A stretch of 38,619 nucleotides of DNA from an uncultured Anaerotignum sp. (lineage in GTDB: Bacteria > Bacillota > Clostridia > Lachnospirales > Anaerotignaceae): the NCBI RefSeq assembly GCF_934277605.1, contig NZ_CAKQVD010000014.1, positions 1 through 38,619 of the forward strand, given 5' to 3'. Below are positions 7,056 to 14,870 of this stretch, piece by piece. A program made the position numbers and the translations under genes. Position 1 is the first letter of the stretch, and every line of letters begins with the position of its first letter. The notes beneath the pieces are model-generated. The model ran no database searches, had not been told where the DNA came from, and saw only the letters and a list, made by a program, of their open reading frames with translations.

Positions 7056-8414
7056 TCAATTTTCCAGTGCCTGCAATGCCTTTTTAAACTGCCGAATAAA
7101 CAAAATCAAGGTTGTGCTGACGGCAATGAAATCTGCCACCGGCTCTGCCAAAAAAACCGCCATTGCCTGATTCGAGAAGAAATGCGGCAAAATATAAATC
7201 AGCGGAATCAGCAGTATAATTTTTCTGTAAATTGCCAAAAAGAGAGAGGTTTTCGCATTGCCGATGGCAATAAAGGTCTGCTGACAGGCAATCTGAATCC
7301 CCATCACAACGCCGGTTGCCATAAAAATGCGCAGTGCCCATGCGGTATAATCCAAAAAGGCGCTATCCTGTGCAAAAAGCATGGCAAGGGAACGGGGAAA
7401 GAGCATCACAATGAGCCAAAGCAGTGCCGAATAGCCCACAGAGCATTTCAGCAAAATCGAGAAGGATTCCCGCACACGCTCCGGCTTTCTTGCCCCGAAA
7501 TTATAGCCCGTGATGGGCTGTGCGCCCTGCGAAAGCCCCGAAAGCGGCAGCATGGAAAACTGCATCACGCTTGTCAGAATGGTCATCGCACCAACCGCCG
7601 TATCTCCGCCGTATTTCAGCAAGGAGGAATTAAAGCAGATGTTCAAAATGCTTTCCGTGGACTGCATCACAAAGGGGCTTAAGCCAAGCAGTATGCAGGG
7701 CAAAATAACCTTTTTCCGCAAATGCAGATTTTTCAGCCTCAATTTCAGCGTGGTTTTCTTCCCCAGAAGGAAGGTCAGCACCCATGTGGCAGAAAGTGCC
7801 TGCGAAAGCACCGTTGCCAATGCCGCCCCCTTGACACCCATGCCAAGCACGAAAATAAAAATCGGATCCAGAACAATATTCGTGATTGCACCAATCAATG
7901 TGGTTTTCATGCTGATTTTTGCAAAGCCCTGTGCCGTAATAAAGGCATTCAAGCCAAGGGTAAGCTGCACAAAAATCGTGCCACAGGCATAAATGCGGAT
8001 ATAATCCATCGCAAAGCCGATGGTGTTTTCACTTGCACCGAAGGTTAAGAGAAACGGCCTTGCAAAAAGCTGAAACAGCACCGTCAAGGTCAGGGCAACC
8101 AAAATCAGCAGTGCTGTGCAGTTCCCAAGAATCCGTTCTGCCTCCTCCTCATCCCTGCGCCCAAGCATAATGGAGGCTCTGGGTGCGCCGCCCATCCCTG
8201 CCAGCATGGCAAAGGCGGAAATCAGCATAATCAGCGGCATACAAACGCCAATCCCCGTCAAGGAAAGCTTGCCTGTTTTGGGGATATGCCCGATATAAAT
8301 ACGGTCAACGACATTATATAATACATTCACAATCTGCGCTGTAATGGCAGGCACCGCCAGCTTCCACAGCAGCTTTTTTATGGGCTGCACGCCCAATTCA
8401 TTTTCCTGTTCCAT
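7056..8414 (-). CDS. MATE family multidrug/Na+ antiporter
   Basis: This 452-residue membrane protein has about 12 hydrophobic segments arranged as two related halves. The N terminus (PIKKLLWKLAVPAITAQIVNVLYNVVDRIYIG) is the characteristic MATE start, with the GMGGAPRASIMLG loop and QGAQPITGYNFGA in the second half, as in MepA-like exporters. Such proteins export cationic drugs in exchange for Na+ or H+. The ATG follows AAGGAG. The gene begins 9 nt after the mnmE stop and ends at a terminator ahead of mnmG, so it has been placed inside the usually contiguous mnmE-mnmG pair. Substrate is not predictable. Confidence 0.9.
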   Translation of the reverse strand: MEQENELGVQPIKKLLWKLAVPAITAQIVNVLYNVVDRIYIGHIPKTGKLSLTGIGVCMPLIMLISAFAMLAGMGGAPRASIMLGRRDEEEAERILGNCTALLILVALTLTVLFQLFARPFLLTFGASENTIGFAMDYIRIYACGTIFVQLTLGLNAFITAQGFAKISMKTTLIGAITNIVLDPIFIFVLGMGVKGAALATVLSQALSATWVLTFLLGKKTTLKLRLKNLHLRKKVILPCILLGLSPFVMQSTESILNICFNSSLLKYGGDTAVGAMTILTSVMQFSMLPLSGLSQGAQPITGYNFGARKPERVRESFSILLKCSVGYSALLWLIVMLFPRSLAMLFAQDSAFLDYTAWALRIFMATGVVMGIQIACQQTFIAIGNAKTSLFLAIYRKIILLIPLIYILPHFFSNQAMAVFLAEPVADFIAVSTTLILFIRQFKKALQALEN

Positions 8415-8423
8415 TTTTTCTCC

Positions 8424-9815
8424 TTACTTACCCAGACAGAACTTGGTAAAAATCCTGTCTATAATTTCTTCATCACTGGTATCCCCGGTGATTTCGCCCA
8501 AGGCACGATTGGCGTCCTGCAAATCCATGGAGATAAAATCCTCCGGCATACGCATGGTGATGGTTTCCATGCAATGCTCCATGGCCTCCTTTGCACGATA
8601 CAGCGCATCCTTATGTCTGGTGTTGCCAAGCAGGGCATCCTCTGCCGTTGCGGTATGCCCGTCTAAGAACATATTTTTCAAGGCATCCAAAAGCGCATCA
8701 AAGCCATCATTTTCCTTCACGGAGATAAATAAAATCTGCTCCTGCGGCACATATTCCGCAAGCTCCTCCAGAGAAAGCTTTTGTGCTAAATCCACCTTAT
8801 TCAGCAGCACAATCGTCTTTTTTCCGCGGATGAAGGAAAGAATTTCCTTATCCTCCTCCTCCAAGGGACGAGAACCATCCAGCATCATAATAACCAAATC
8901 GGCATTTTCGGCATACGCCTTGGATTTTTCCACACCCATTTTTTCGACAACATCGCCTGTTTCACGAATCCCCGCCGTATCGACGATTTTAATGGGAATC
9001 CCGTCAATATTCAGATATTCCTCAACCGTATCTCTGGTTGTGCCGGGGATGTCCGTCACAATGGCACGGTCCTCCTCCAAAAGCCAGTTCAAAAGAGAGG
9101 ATTTGCCGACATTCGGCTTTCCGACAATCACAGTCTGCAAGCCCTCACGGATGATTTTCCCACGGTCTGCCCCCTCCAGCAGCCCTTCCATTTGTGCCAG
9201 CAGGCGGTCTGCCCCCTGCTCCATGGTGTTGTAGGTTTCCTCCTCCACATCATAATCGGGATAATCAATGACCGCCTCAATGGAAGCAATCATATCCAAA
9301 ATTTCCTCACGCATTTTTCTGACAGCGGTTTTTAATCTGCCCTCAAGCTGATTGACCGCCGCCTGACGGGACAGCTCTGTTTTGGATTCAATCAAATCAA
9401 TGACCGCCTCCGCCTGCGTTAAGTCAATGCGTCCGTTCAAAAAGCTGCGCTTGGTAAATTCGCCGGGCTGTGCAATGCGTGCGCCTGTTTTCAGCACAGC
9501 CTCCAGCACCCTTCTGGTAACCAAGGAGCCGCCGTGGCAGTTGATTTCCACGATATCCTCCTTCGTATAGGTATGCGGTGCCTTCATAACGGAAACAAGC
9601 ACCTCATCAATGACCTCTCCGCCCTGTCCGTCTGTAATTTTGCCATAGGAAAGCGTATGGGTTGCCTTTTCCGTCAATTTTCTTTTGCCGATAAAAATGC
9701 TGTCCGCCAATGCAATACAGCCTGCCCCGCTCATGCGCACAATGCCGATACCGCCTGTGCCGATGGGCGTGGAAATGGCCGCAATCACATCATCAAGCAT
9801 AAATTCTCTTTTCAT
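8424..9815 (-). CDS. mnmE: tRNA modification GTPase MnmE (TrmE)
   Basis: This 463-residue GTPase partners MnmG in wobble-uridine modification. It has an N-terminal tetrahydrofolate-binding domain (ending near PGEFTKRSFLNGR, residues 117-129), a helical domain, and an inserted Ras-like G domain with P loop GKPNVGKS (232-239), DIPGTTRD and DTAGIRET. It ends in FCLGK, retaining the C-terminal cysteine-containing signature. The ATG at 9815 with AAAGGAGG at 6 nt is the start; the longer open frame begins in the repeat-like leader. It is followed closely by the MATE gene, with no terminator between them. Confidence 0.95.
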   Translation of the reverse strand: MKREFMLDDVIAAISTPIGTGGIGIVRMSGAGCIALADSIFIGKRKLTEKATHTLSYGKITDGQGGEVIDEVLVSVMKAPHTYTKEDIVEINCHGGSLVTRRVLEAVLKTGARIAQPGEFTKRSFLNGRIDLTQAEAVIDLIESKTELSRQAAVNQLEGRLKTAVRKMREEILDMIASIEAVIDYPDYDVEEETYNTMEQGADRLLAQMEGLLEGADRGKIIREGLQTVIVGKPNVGKSSLLNWLLEEDRAIVTDIPGTTRDTVEEYLNIDGIPIKIVDTAGIRETGDVVEKMGVEKSKAYAENADLVIMMLDGSRPLEEEDKEILSFIRGKKTIVLLNKVDLAQKLSLEELAEYVPQEQILFISVKENDGFDALLDALKNMFLDGHTATAEDALLGNTRHKDALYRAKEAMEHCMETITMRMPEDFISMDLQDANRALGEITGDTSDEEIIDRIFTKFCLGK

Positions 9816-9850
9816 AAAAAACCTCCTTTTTTGCGCCGCAGGCAAATAAA

Positions 9851-9910
9851 GTTTGGATCAAACCTTTTCAAAGGTTTGCAGGTGTTTGAGGGCAGCGCCC
9901 TCAAGGTCTT
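9851..9910. repeat. Dispersed two-hairpin intergenic repeat, copy A
   Basis: A 60-bp element holds hairpin 1 (CAAACCTT-TTCA-AAGGTTTG, 9859-9878) and hairpin 2 (TGAGGGC-AGC-GCCCTCA, 9887-9903) and ends GGTCTT. A second copy at 21537-21593 conserves both hairpins with compensating base changes. It lies in the 216-bp gap between jag and mnmE. A further imperfect stem, CTGAGA-CCTTTTT with AAAAAGGTCTCAG, follows at about 9940-9974. Confidence 0.75.
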
Positions 9911-9989
9911 CTTCGCCTTGCAGGCTGATTTTTGGAGAGTCTGAGAACCTTTTTTGAAGACAAAAAGGTCTCAGTTATCGCTCTTTTTT

Positions 9990-10023
9990 AAAACAAAAAC
10001 CCGCTGTAAAAAACAACGGGTTT
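9990..10023 (-). terminator. Intrinsic terminator after jag
   Basis: On the minus strand AAACCCGTTG pairs with CAGCGGGTTT (one G-T pair) around an 8-nt loop (9997-10023), followed by TTGTTTT. Confidence 0.8.
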
Positions 10024-10031
10024 CGAGTGTC

Positions 10032-10649
10032 TTATTTCAAGGTGATAACAACATTTCTATAAGGTTCTTCGCCCTCACTGTATGTTGTAACGAATCTGTC
10101 ATTCTGCAATGCGGAATGGATGATTCTTCTTTCATAAGGATTCATAGGCTCCAGCACAACATTTCTCTTTGTGTGCTTAACCTTCTTCGCCAGATTAAAG
10201 GCAAGGCTTTCCAGTGTTTCCTTTCTTCTCTGACGATAATTTTCCGTATCCAGCATAACGCTGATATAATAAGGGCTTTTCTTATTGACAACCAGATTTA
10301 CCAGATATTGCAGTGCATCCAAGGTCTGTCCTCTTTTGCCAATCAAAATACCCATATCATCGCCTGTCAGCTCAATATACAGGTGCTTATCCTTTTGATC
10401 GGTTTTGATTTTTACAATCAGCCCCATGCTCAAAAATACTTCTTTTAAGAAGGTTTCCGCTTCCTTTTCGGGATTAAAGTTTTTCTTCACCAGAACAACG
10501 GCATCCTTGCCGCCGAACATCCCCAAAAAGCCCTTGGAGCCTTCATCAATCACTGTGATATCGACTTCCTCACGAGCTGCGCCCAGCTCTGCCAGAGCAG
10601 CCGCAATGGCATCATCCACAGTCTTTGCGCTTTTTCTAATTTCTTCCAT
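10032..10649 (-). CDS. jag: RNA-binding protein Jag/KhpB (Jag_N, KH, R3H)
   Basis: This 205-residue protein has the three Jag domains in order. The N-terminal Jag_N domain (about 1-52) ends with the EGSKGFLGMFGGKDA motif. A KH domain (about 80-150) carries GILIGKRGQTLDALQYL. The C-terminal R3H domain (about 150-205) includes PMNPYERRIIHSAL and ends RNVVITLK. It is a cytosolic RNA-binding protein linked to cell-envelope control and division in Firmicutes. Its start codon overlaps the yidC stop as TAATG, so the two are translationally coupled. A terminator follows, so it closes the rpmH-rnpA-yidD-yidC-jag operon. Confidence 0.95.
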   Translation of the reverse strand: MEEIRKSAKTVDDAIAAALAELGAAREEVDITVIDEGSKGFLGMFGGKDAVVLVKKNFNPEKEAETFLKEVFLSMGLIVKIKTDQKDKHLYIELTGDDMGILIGKRGQTLDALQYLVNLVVNKKSPYYISVMLDTENYRQRRKETLESLAFNLAKKVKHTKRNVVLEPMNPYERRIIHSALQNDRFVTTYSEGEEPYRNVVITLK

Positions 10650-11686
10650 TACTGTGCTGCCTCCTCCGCAAATTTCTTTTTATAATATTTAGACAAAATA
10701 AGCTGCTGCAAAATACCGAACAGGTTGGAGATTGTCCAGTACAGACCCAGACCTGCGGGCATATTGATTGCAAACACACCCATCATAATCGGCATCATAT
10801 ACAGCATAGACTTAGACATTACCGCCGCAGGATTGTTCGGATCGCTGTTCTGCGGGTTCATCATCATCATAATCTTAGACTGCAGCCATGTGGTAATGCC
10901 TGCCGCAATGGGAATAATAATGCCGGGGAAATGCAGACCTGCCTTGCTTACCAGAGGAATGGTCAGGAAGGTTTCGATTCCGTTCTTTGTTGCCAGCAGA
11001 GGAATCAAATCATTTCCGGCGGAGCCAAGATTTTGCAGGATGACGTTCCAATCATCCGGCTTCAGATAGTTAACCAGCATAACCACCTCATTGACCTGCC
11101 CCATATCAATGCCATCCTTGATGGCAGCGACATTTTTATAGGCATTGGCAAATTCCTGTGCAAAGGGCTGGAACACCTCCATTCTCAAGGAAACGGGAAT
11201 ATTCACGATAGTGCTTGCGATATCTGTGTAGTTATTGCCGATAACATCTACATAAACATAGGCATTCTGGAACAGATAAAACAGTGCATACAAAATGGGG
11301 AGCTGAATCAGCATCGGCAGGCAGCCGCCCACCATGCTCACGCCGTTTTTCTTCTGAAATTCCTGCATTTCAAAAGCCATGCGCTGCTGTGACATCTGGT
11401 CTGTTTTGCCCTCATATTTTTTCCTGATCTTCATCAGCTCAGGCTGCAGTGCCTGCATCTTAAAGGAAGACTTCTGCTGCTTTACCATCAGAGGAAACAG
11501 GATGAGTTTCACGATTAAGGTAAAAATAATGATAGCCAGACCCAAGGAGCCTGCGCTTGTGTTGCTGTGCAAAAGCTCAAACAATAGGTTATACACTTTC
11601 CCCATCAGATCGGCGAATGGACCGACAATCTTACCGGGCTGTCTTACGGAAGGCAATGCTTCCAGCAAATAAGGTAAATGGGACAT
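10649..11686 (-). CDS. yidC: Membrane protein insertase YidC (SpoIIIJ type)
   Basis: This 345-residue Oxa1/YidC/Alb3 insertase inserts and folds membrane proteins with or without SecYEG. The core motif set is visible: the first core segment IIIFTLIVKLILFPLMVKQQKSS contains the conserved Arg/Lys-flanked hydrophilic groove region, then CLPMLIQLPILYALFYLF and the C-terminal pair MLYMMPIMMGVFAINMPAGLGLYW. There is no lipobox cysteine, unlike B. subtilis SpoIIIJ. A long soluble loop (about residues 140-215) separates the core segments. The ATG at 11686 was chosen for its AAGGAGG site; six upstream codons in frame lack one. Gene order yidD-yidC-jag is conserved. Confidence 0.93.
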   Translation of the reverse strand: MSHLPYLLEALPSVRQPGKIVGPFADLMGKVYNLLFELLHSNTSAGSLGLAIIIFTLIVKLILFPLMVKQQKSSFKMQALQPELMKIRKKYEGKTDQMSQQRMAFEMQEFQKKNGVSMVGGCLPMLIQLPILYALFYLFQNAYVYVDVIGNNYTDIASTIVNIPVSLRMEVFQPFAQEFANAYKNVAAIKDGIDMGQVNEVVMLVNYLKPDDWNVILQNLGSAGNDLIPLLATKNGIETFLTIPLVSKAGLHFPGIIIPIAAGITTWLQSKIMMMMNPQNSDPNNPAAVMSKSMLYMMPIMMGVFAINMPAGLGLYWTISNLFGILQQLILSKYYKKKFAEEAAQ

Positions 11687-11734
11687 TTTTTCCTCCTTCA
11701 ACAAACAATACGAGATTTTCGCCCCGAAGGACAG

Positions 11735-12004
11735 TTATTTTTCTTTCTTCTCAGGTACGGGATCATAGCCGCCCGCATGAAAGGGGTGGCATTTTAACAG
11801 TCTGCGGATGGCCAGATACGTGCCCTTTATCGGCCCAAACCGTATGATTGCGATATAGGCATATTGGGAGCAGGTAGGAGTAAATCTACAATTCCTTCCC
11901 AAATGCGGCGATATCGCTGCCTGATAGAAACGAATCATCAGCAGAAAGAGCTTTTGAAAAAAACGGGAAACCGTTTCGATAAAAGAAAGAAGGCTTTGCT
12001 TCAT
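11735..12004 (-). CDS. yidD: Membrane protein insertion efficiency factor YidD
   Basis: This 89-residue protein has the family core RFYQAAISPHLGRNCRFTPTCSQYA, with the two conserved cysteines, then GTYLAIRRLLKCHPFHAGGYDPVP, a near-complete match to the YidD pattern. An N-terminal amphipathic helix is expected to sit on the inner membrane surface. It assists YidC-dependent insertion. The start overlaps the end of rnpA as ATGA, so translation is coupled. Confidence 0.95.
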   Translation of the reverse strand: MKQSLLSFIETVSRFFQKLFLLMIRFYQAAISPHLGRNCRFTPTCSQYAYIAIIRFGPIKGTYLAIRRLLKCHPFHAGGYDPVPEKKEK

Positions 12005-12414
12005 TTTCCTCCCTCTTTCCTTTCTTCCCTTCTGCCTGCTTCTGATTTTTCCTGACGGTCCTTTCTTTCAGACACGCTCAGCAGAAGCTGTTGCTTTTTG
12101 AAAAGATGCCGCAAAGAACGGCACACCTCATGGTAGGATGCAGTCGCACAGGAAACACGGGCAATCACAACAAAATCATAGCCCTGCTTCAGCTCCTGCT
12201 CCATGCTGCGATAGCTTTCCCGAATGAGACGAGTCACATGGGAGCGCACCACGCTTTTGCCCACCTTTTTGCTGACGGAAATCCCCAGCTTATTGTGGTC
12301 ATGTGCTCCGTTTTTTACCATATATAATACTAAATGGCGATTGGCGATGGATTTGCCCTTCTGATACACATGGCGAAACTGAAAATTTTTCTTCAAAGAT
12401 TCTGTAAATTTCAT
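12001..12414 (-). CDS. rnpA: Ribonuclease P protein component
   Basis: This 137-residue basic protein supports the RNase P RNA in 5' maturation of tRNA. The start at 12414 (MKFTESL) follows GGGGGG at 8 nt and matches the usual N terminus. The conserved block LGISVSKKVGKSVVRSHVTRLIRESYR is the RNR region; the canonical R-N-x-x-K-R is R-S-H-V-T-R here, a variation of the kind seen among Clostridia. The tail (last 30 residues) is unusually charged and Gly/Arg/Glu rich. It follows rpmH after an attenuator-like hairpin. Confidence 0.94.
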   Translation of the reverse strand: MKFTESLKKNFQFRHVYQKGKSIANRHLVLYMVKNGAHDHNKLGISVSKKVGKSVVRSHVTRLIRESYRSMEQELKQGYDFVVIARVSCATASYHEVCRSLRHLFKKQQLLLSVSERKDRQEKSEAGRREERKEGGK

Positions 12415-12469
12415 CGACACAACCCCCCCTTTTCTTTGCGGCCCGCTAAAAAACCTCCATGATGAACAA

Positions 12470-12497
12470 AAGGCCACACGAAAAACGCTGCGGCCTT
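12470..12497 (-). terminator. Attenuating hairpin between rpmH and rnpA
   Basis: On the minus strand AAGGCC pairs with GGCCTT, and the stem extends inward through GCAGCG/CGTGT with one bulge. TTTTGTT follows. It would lower rnpA expression relative to rpmH. Confidence 0.7.
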
Positions 12498-12515
12498 AAA
12501 TACACATGAAAAAAA

Positions 12516-12650
12516 TTATGCGGATAATACTTTTCTACCTTTTCTTCTTCTTGCAGCAAGCACTTTTCTGCCGTTTGCTGTTCTCATTCTTTTTCTGAAG
12601 CCATGTTCTCTGCTTCTCTGTTTTTTCTTAGGCTGGAATGTCATTTTCAT
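12516..12650 (-). CDS. rpmH: 50S ribosomal protein L34
   Basis: This is a 44-codon gene read on the minus strand. The translation begins MKMTFQPKKKQRSREHG and continues FRKRMRTANGRKVL, ending in a run of Arg/Lys and LSA, which is the standard L34 sequence and length. AAGGAGG lies 10 nt before the ATG. It is the first gene of the rpmH-rnpA-yidD-yidC-jag operon, diverging from dnaA across the origin region. Confidence 0.97.
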   Translation of the reverse strand: MKMTFQPKKKQRSREHGFRKRMRTANGRKVLAARRRKGRKVLSA

Positions 12651-12710
12651 GGTTGTTGCACCTCCTTCAATTTCCGGGTTCTGCTCACCCTTTTTATGAG
12701 CACTGCCCCT

Positions 12711-12739
12711 ATTATAGTAAAAAAAGAAAGGCTCGTCAA
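12711..12739 (-). promoter_or_regulatory. Promoter of the rpmH operon
   Basis: On the minus strand TTGACG (12734-12739) and TATAAT (12711-12716) have a 17-bp spacer. The leader contains a TGCTCA/TGAGCA hairpin before the ribosome site. Confidence 0.85.
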
Positions 12740-12776
12740 GAAAAAATTTTTTAAAAAACCCTTGTTTTCTGCGGAT

Positions 12777-13221
12777 TTATTCACATTTCCACAGCCGATA
12801 CGGAAAAAATTTTCGACAAAAGAGGAATATTTAGTTTTTTTCAAAAAAGTTTTACTATATCTTGTATACAATTTTATTTTCCAATTTTTTTGGACAAGTT
12901 TTTCATTGAACCTGTGGATAACTTTTGATATACTAAAGACAATCATGTCTTTCTGTGCATTTTTAGAAATTCCACAGGATTCACAGCTCTCAGCTTATGT
13001 TATCCACAACCTGTGAATAACTTTGTTGATAACTTTTTTCTTTCTGTAAAAAAACTGTGGACGTTCCGTTCGGTAAATTATAACATAAGCCTTGGAAAGA
13101 CAAGCTTTTCCGTCTCTGTGAATTTTGTGCAGAGAAACGGATGGGGATTCTGTGTATAACCGAAAAAAGCGGCACATTTTTTCCTTTTTTACACAGAAAT
13201 ATCCCATTTGGATGTGGATAA
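12777..13221. other. oriC part 1: DnaA-box cluster upstream of dnaA
   Basis: DnaA boxes matching TTATNCACA occur at 12777-12785 (plus), 12913-12921 (minus), 13000-13008 (plus), 13012-13020 (minus) and 13213-13221 (minus). A one-mismatch box is at 13024-13032 (minus). The stretch is AT-rich and lacks genes. As in other Firmicutes it should bind DnaA for origin function and for dnaA autoregulation; the last box lies immediately before the dnaA ribosome site. A hairpin at about 13108-13142 pairs TTCCGT and CTG with CAG and ACGG. Confidence 0.9.
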
Positions 13222-13246
13222 CAAAAAAAGAAAAGGAGGTCATTGC

Positions 13247-14581
13247 GTGGAACTCAAACAGATTTGGGAAGAAACCCTCAAATATATCGCAGATGAAACA
13301 ACTGCCGTGAGCTTTGCCACTTGGATTCAGCCCATTATCCCCTGCGGCATTGATGGGAATAAAATCATCCTGCAGGTGGAAAACGAATTTTTCAAGGAAA
13401 TGATTGAAAAACGCCATCTTCCCGTCATCCGAACCGCAATCAGATTAGTTACAAACAATGAATATGATATTATCATTACAACCGAGGAGGCATTAAAAGC
13501 CGGAACACAGGAAAAGCATGCACTTTCCTTGGAAAAAAAGAAGGAAAATGAGCTGGCAAGAAACCTGAACCCGAAATATGTCTTTGATTCCTTCGTTGTC
13601 GGCAACAGCAACCGCATGGCACATGCTGCCTCCCTTGCCGTTGCGGAATCTCCCGCACAGGCATATAACCCTTTATTTTTATATGGAAATTCCGGTCTGG
13701 GAAAAACGCACCTCATGCATTCCATCGGGCATTTCATTTTGGATAAAAACCCGCAGGCAAAGGTTTTATATGTAACCAGTGAAACCTTTACCAATGAGCT
13801 GATTAACTCCATCCAGAATAATAAAAATGAGGAATTTCGGAATAAATACCGCAATATTGATGTGCTGATGATTGACGATATTCAGTTTATCTCTAAAAAA
13901 GAAGGGACACAGGAGGAATTTTTCCATACCTTTAATGCGTTATATGAATCGAATAAGCAGATTATCATTTCCTCCGACCGTCCGCCAAAGGAAATCAAAA
14001 CCCTGGAGGACAGACTGCGCAGCCGTTTTGAATGGGGCCTGATTGCCGATGTGCAGCCGCCCGATTATGAAACCAGAATTGCAATCCTAAAGAAAAAGGC
14101 AGAGCGGGATAATCTGACGATTCCCGATGATGTTATGGCATATATTGCAAAAAATATTGCATCGAATATCCGAGAATTAGAGGGTGCATTGACACGCATC
14201 GTTGCACTGGCAACACTGACAAATCAAGCTATTTCCATCGCTCTGGCAGAAAACAGCTTAAAGGATATCTTCAGTGAAAATTCCGTTACACCGCTGACAC
14301 CGGAGCTGATTCAGCAGGTGGTTGCGGAGCATTACAACATTCGTGTGGAGGATATCCAAGGGAGCAAAAAGCCGAAGAATATCGCCTTTCCCAGACAGAT
14401 TTCCATGTATCTTTGCCGAAAGCTGCTTGATATTTCTCTGCCGAAAATCGGGGAAAGCTTTGGCGGCAGAGACCATACAACCGTCATTTATGCAATCTCC
14501 AAGATTGAAAAGCAGCTGGAAAATGACGATGCCCTGCAGGAAACTGTCCGTCAATTAGAAAAGGAGATTAAAAACGCCTAA
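13247..14581 (+). CDS. dnaA: Chromosomal replication initiator protein DnaA
   Basis: This 444-residue AAA+ initiator starts at a GTG (13247) with AAGGAGG 7 nt upstream. The longer frame begins at a TTG next to a DnaA box and has no ribosome site. Domain I (1-75, interacts with other replication proteins) is followed by a short linker. The AAA+ domain has P loop GNSGLGKT (147-154), Walker B VLMIDDIQF and a sensor region. The C-terminal domain IV has the DnaA-box-binding signature GGRDHTTVIYA. It binds the boxes on both sides of its own gene to open the origin. The N-terminal linker is short compared with Bacillus. Confidence 0.98.
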   Translation: MELKQIWEETLKYIADETTAVSFATWIQPIIPCGIDGNKIILQVENEFFKEMIEKRHLPVIRTAIRLVTNNEYDIIITTEEALKAGTQEKHALSLEKKKENELARNLNPKYVFDSFVVGNSNRMAHAASLAVAESPAQAYNPLFLYGNSGLGKTHLMHSIGHFILDKNPQAKVLYVTSETFTNELINSIQNNKNEEFRNKYRNIDVLMIDDIQFISKKEGTQEEFFHTFNALYESNKQIIISSDRPPKEIKTLEDRLRSRFEWGLIADVQPPDYETRIAILKKKAERDNLTIPDDVMAYIAKNIASNIRELEGALTRIVALATLTNQAISIALAENSLKDIFSENSVTPLTPELIQQVVAEHYNIRVEDIQGSKKPKNIAFPRQISMYLCRKLLDISLPKIGESFGGRDHTTVIYAISKIEKQLENDDALQETVRQLEKEIKNA

Positions 14582-14654
14582 CCCAATGAGGATTCCTTTA
14601 CCCCATAGGGATTCCTTTCATCCACAAATGCCTGTGAATCAGCTCTGAATAAGC

Positions 14655-14855
14655 TGTGGATAAGCAGAGGAAACATTCGCTTACTGTGGAAAACGTGGAT
14701 AAGTCTTACTGTTATTCTTTGTTATCCACAGGGTTTTCCCAAACCTCTTTTTCTTGAAAATTCTGGGGAAAATGGAGTTTTCCACATTCTCACACCCCCT
14801 ACTACTACTGCTACGAATCAAATTATTTATATTACATTTATACTTGTGAACAAAG
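14655..14855. other. oriC part 2: DnaA boxes, DnaA-trios and unwinding element
   Basis: Boxes lie at 14655-14663 (minus) and 14722-14730 (plus). One-mismatch boxes are at 14694-14702 (CGTGGATAA) and 14778-14786 (TTTTCCACA). Just after the last box comes a GC-rich CACACCCCC stretch and the trio run TAC-TAC-TAC-TGC-TAC (14800-14814). An AT-only tract to about 14842 then leads to dnaN. This order matches the basal unwinding system described for B. subtilis, with DnaA-trios guiding strand opening. Confidence 0.88.
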
Positions 14856-14870
14856 GAGTTGTACACAACC

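Noticed and set aside
13208..13246. Upstream TTG start of dnaA adding 13 residues
   Set aside because: It lies beside a DnaA box with no ribosome site, while the GTG at 13247 has AAGGAGG at 7 nt and gives the usual N terminus.
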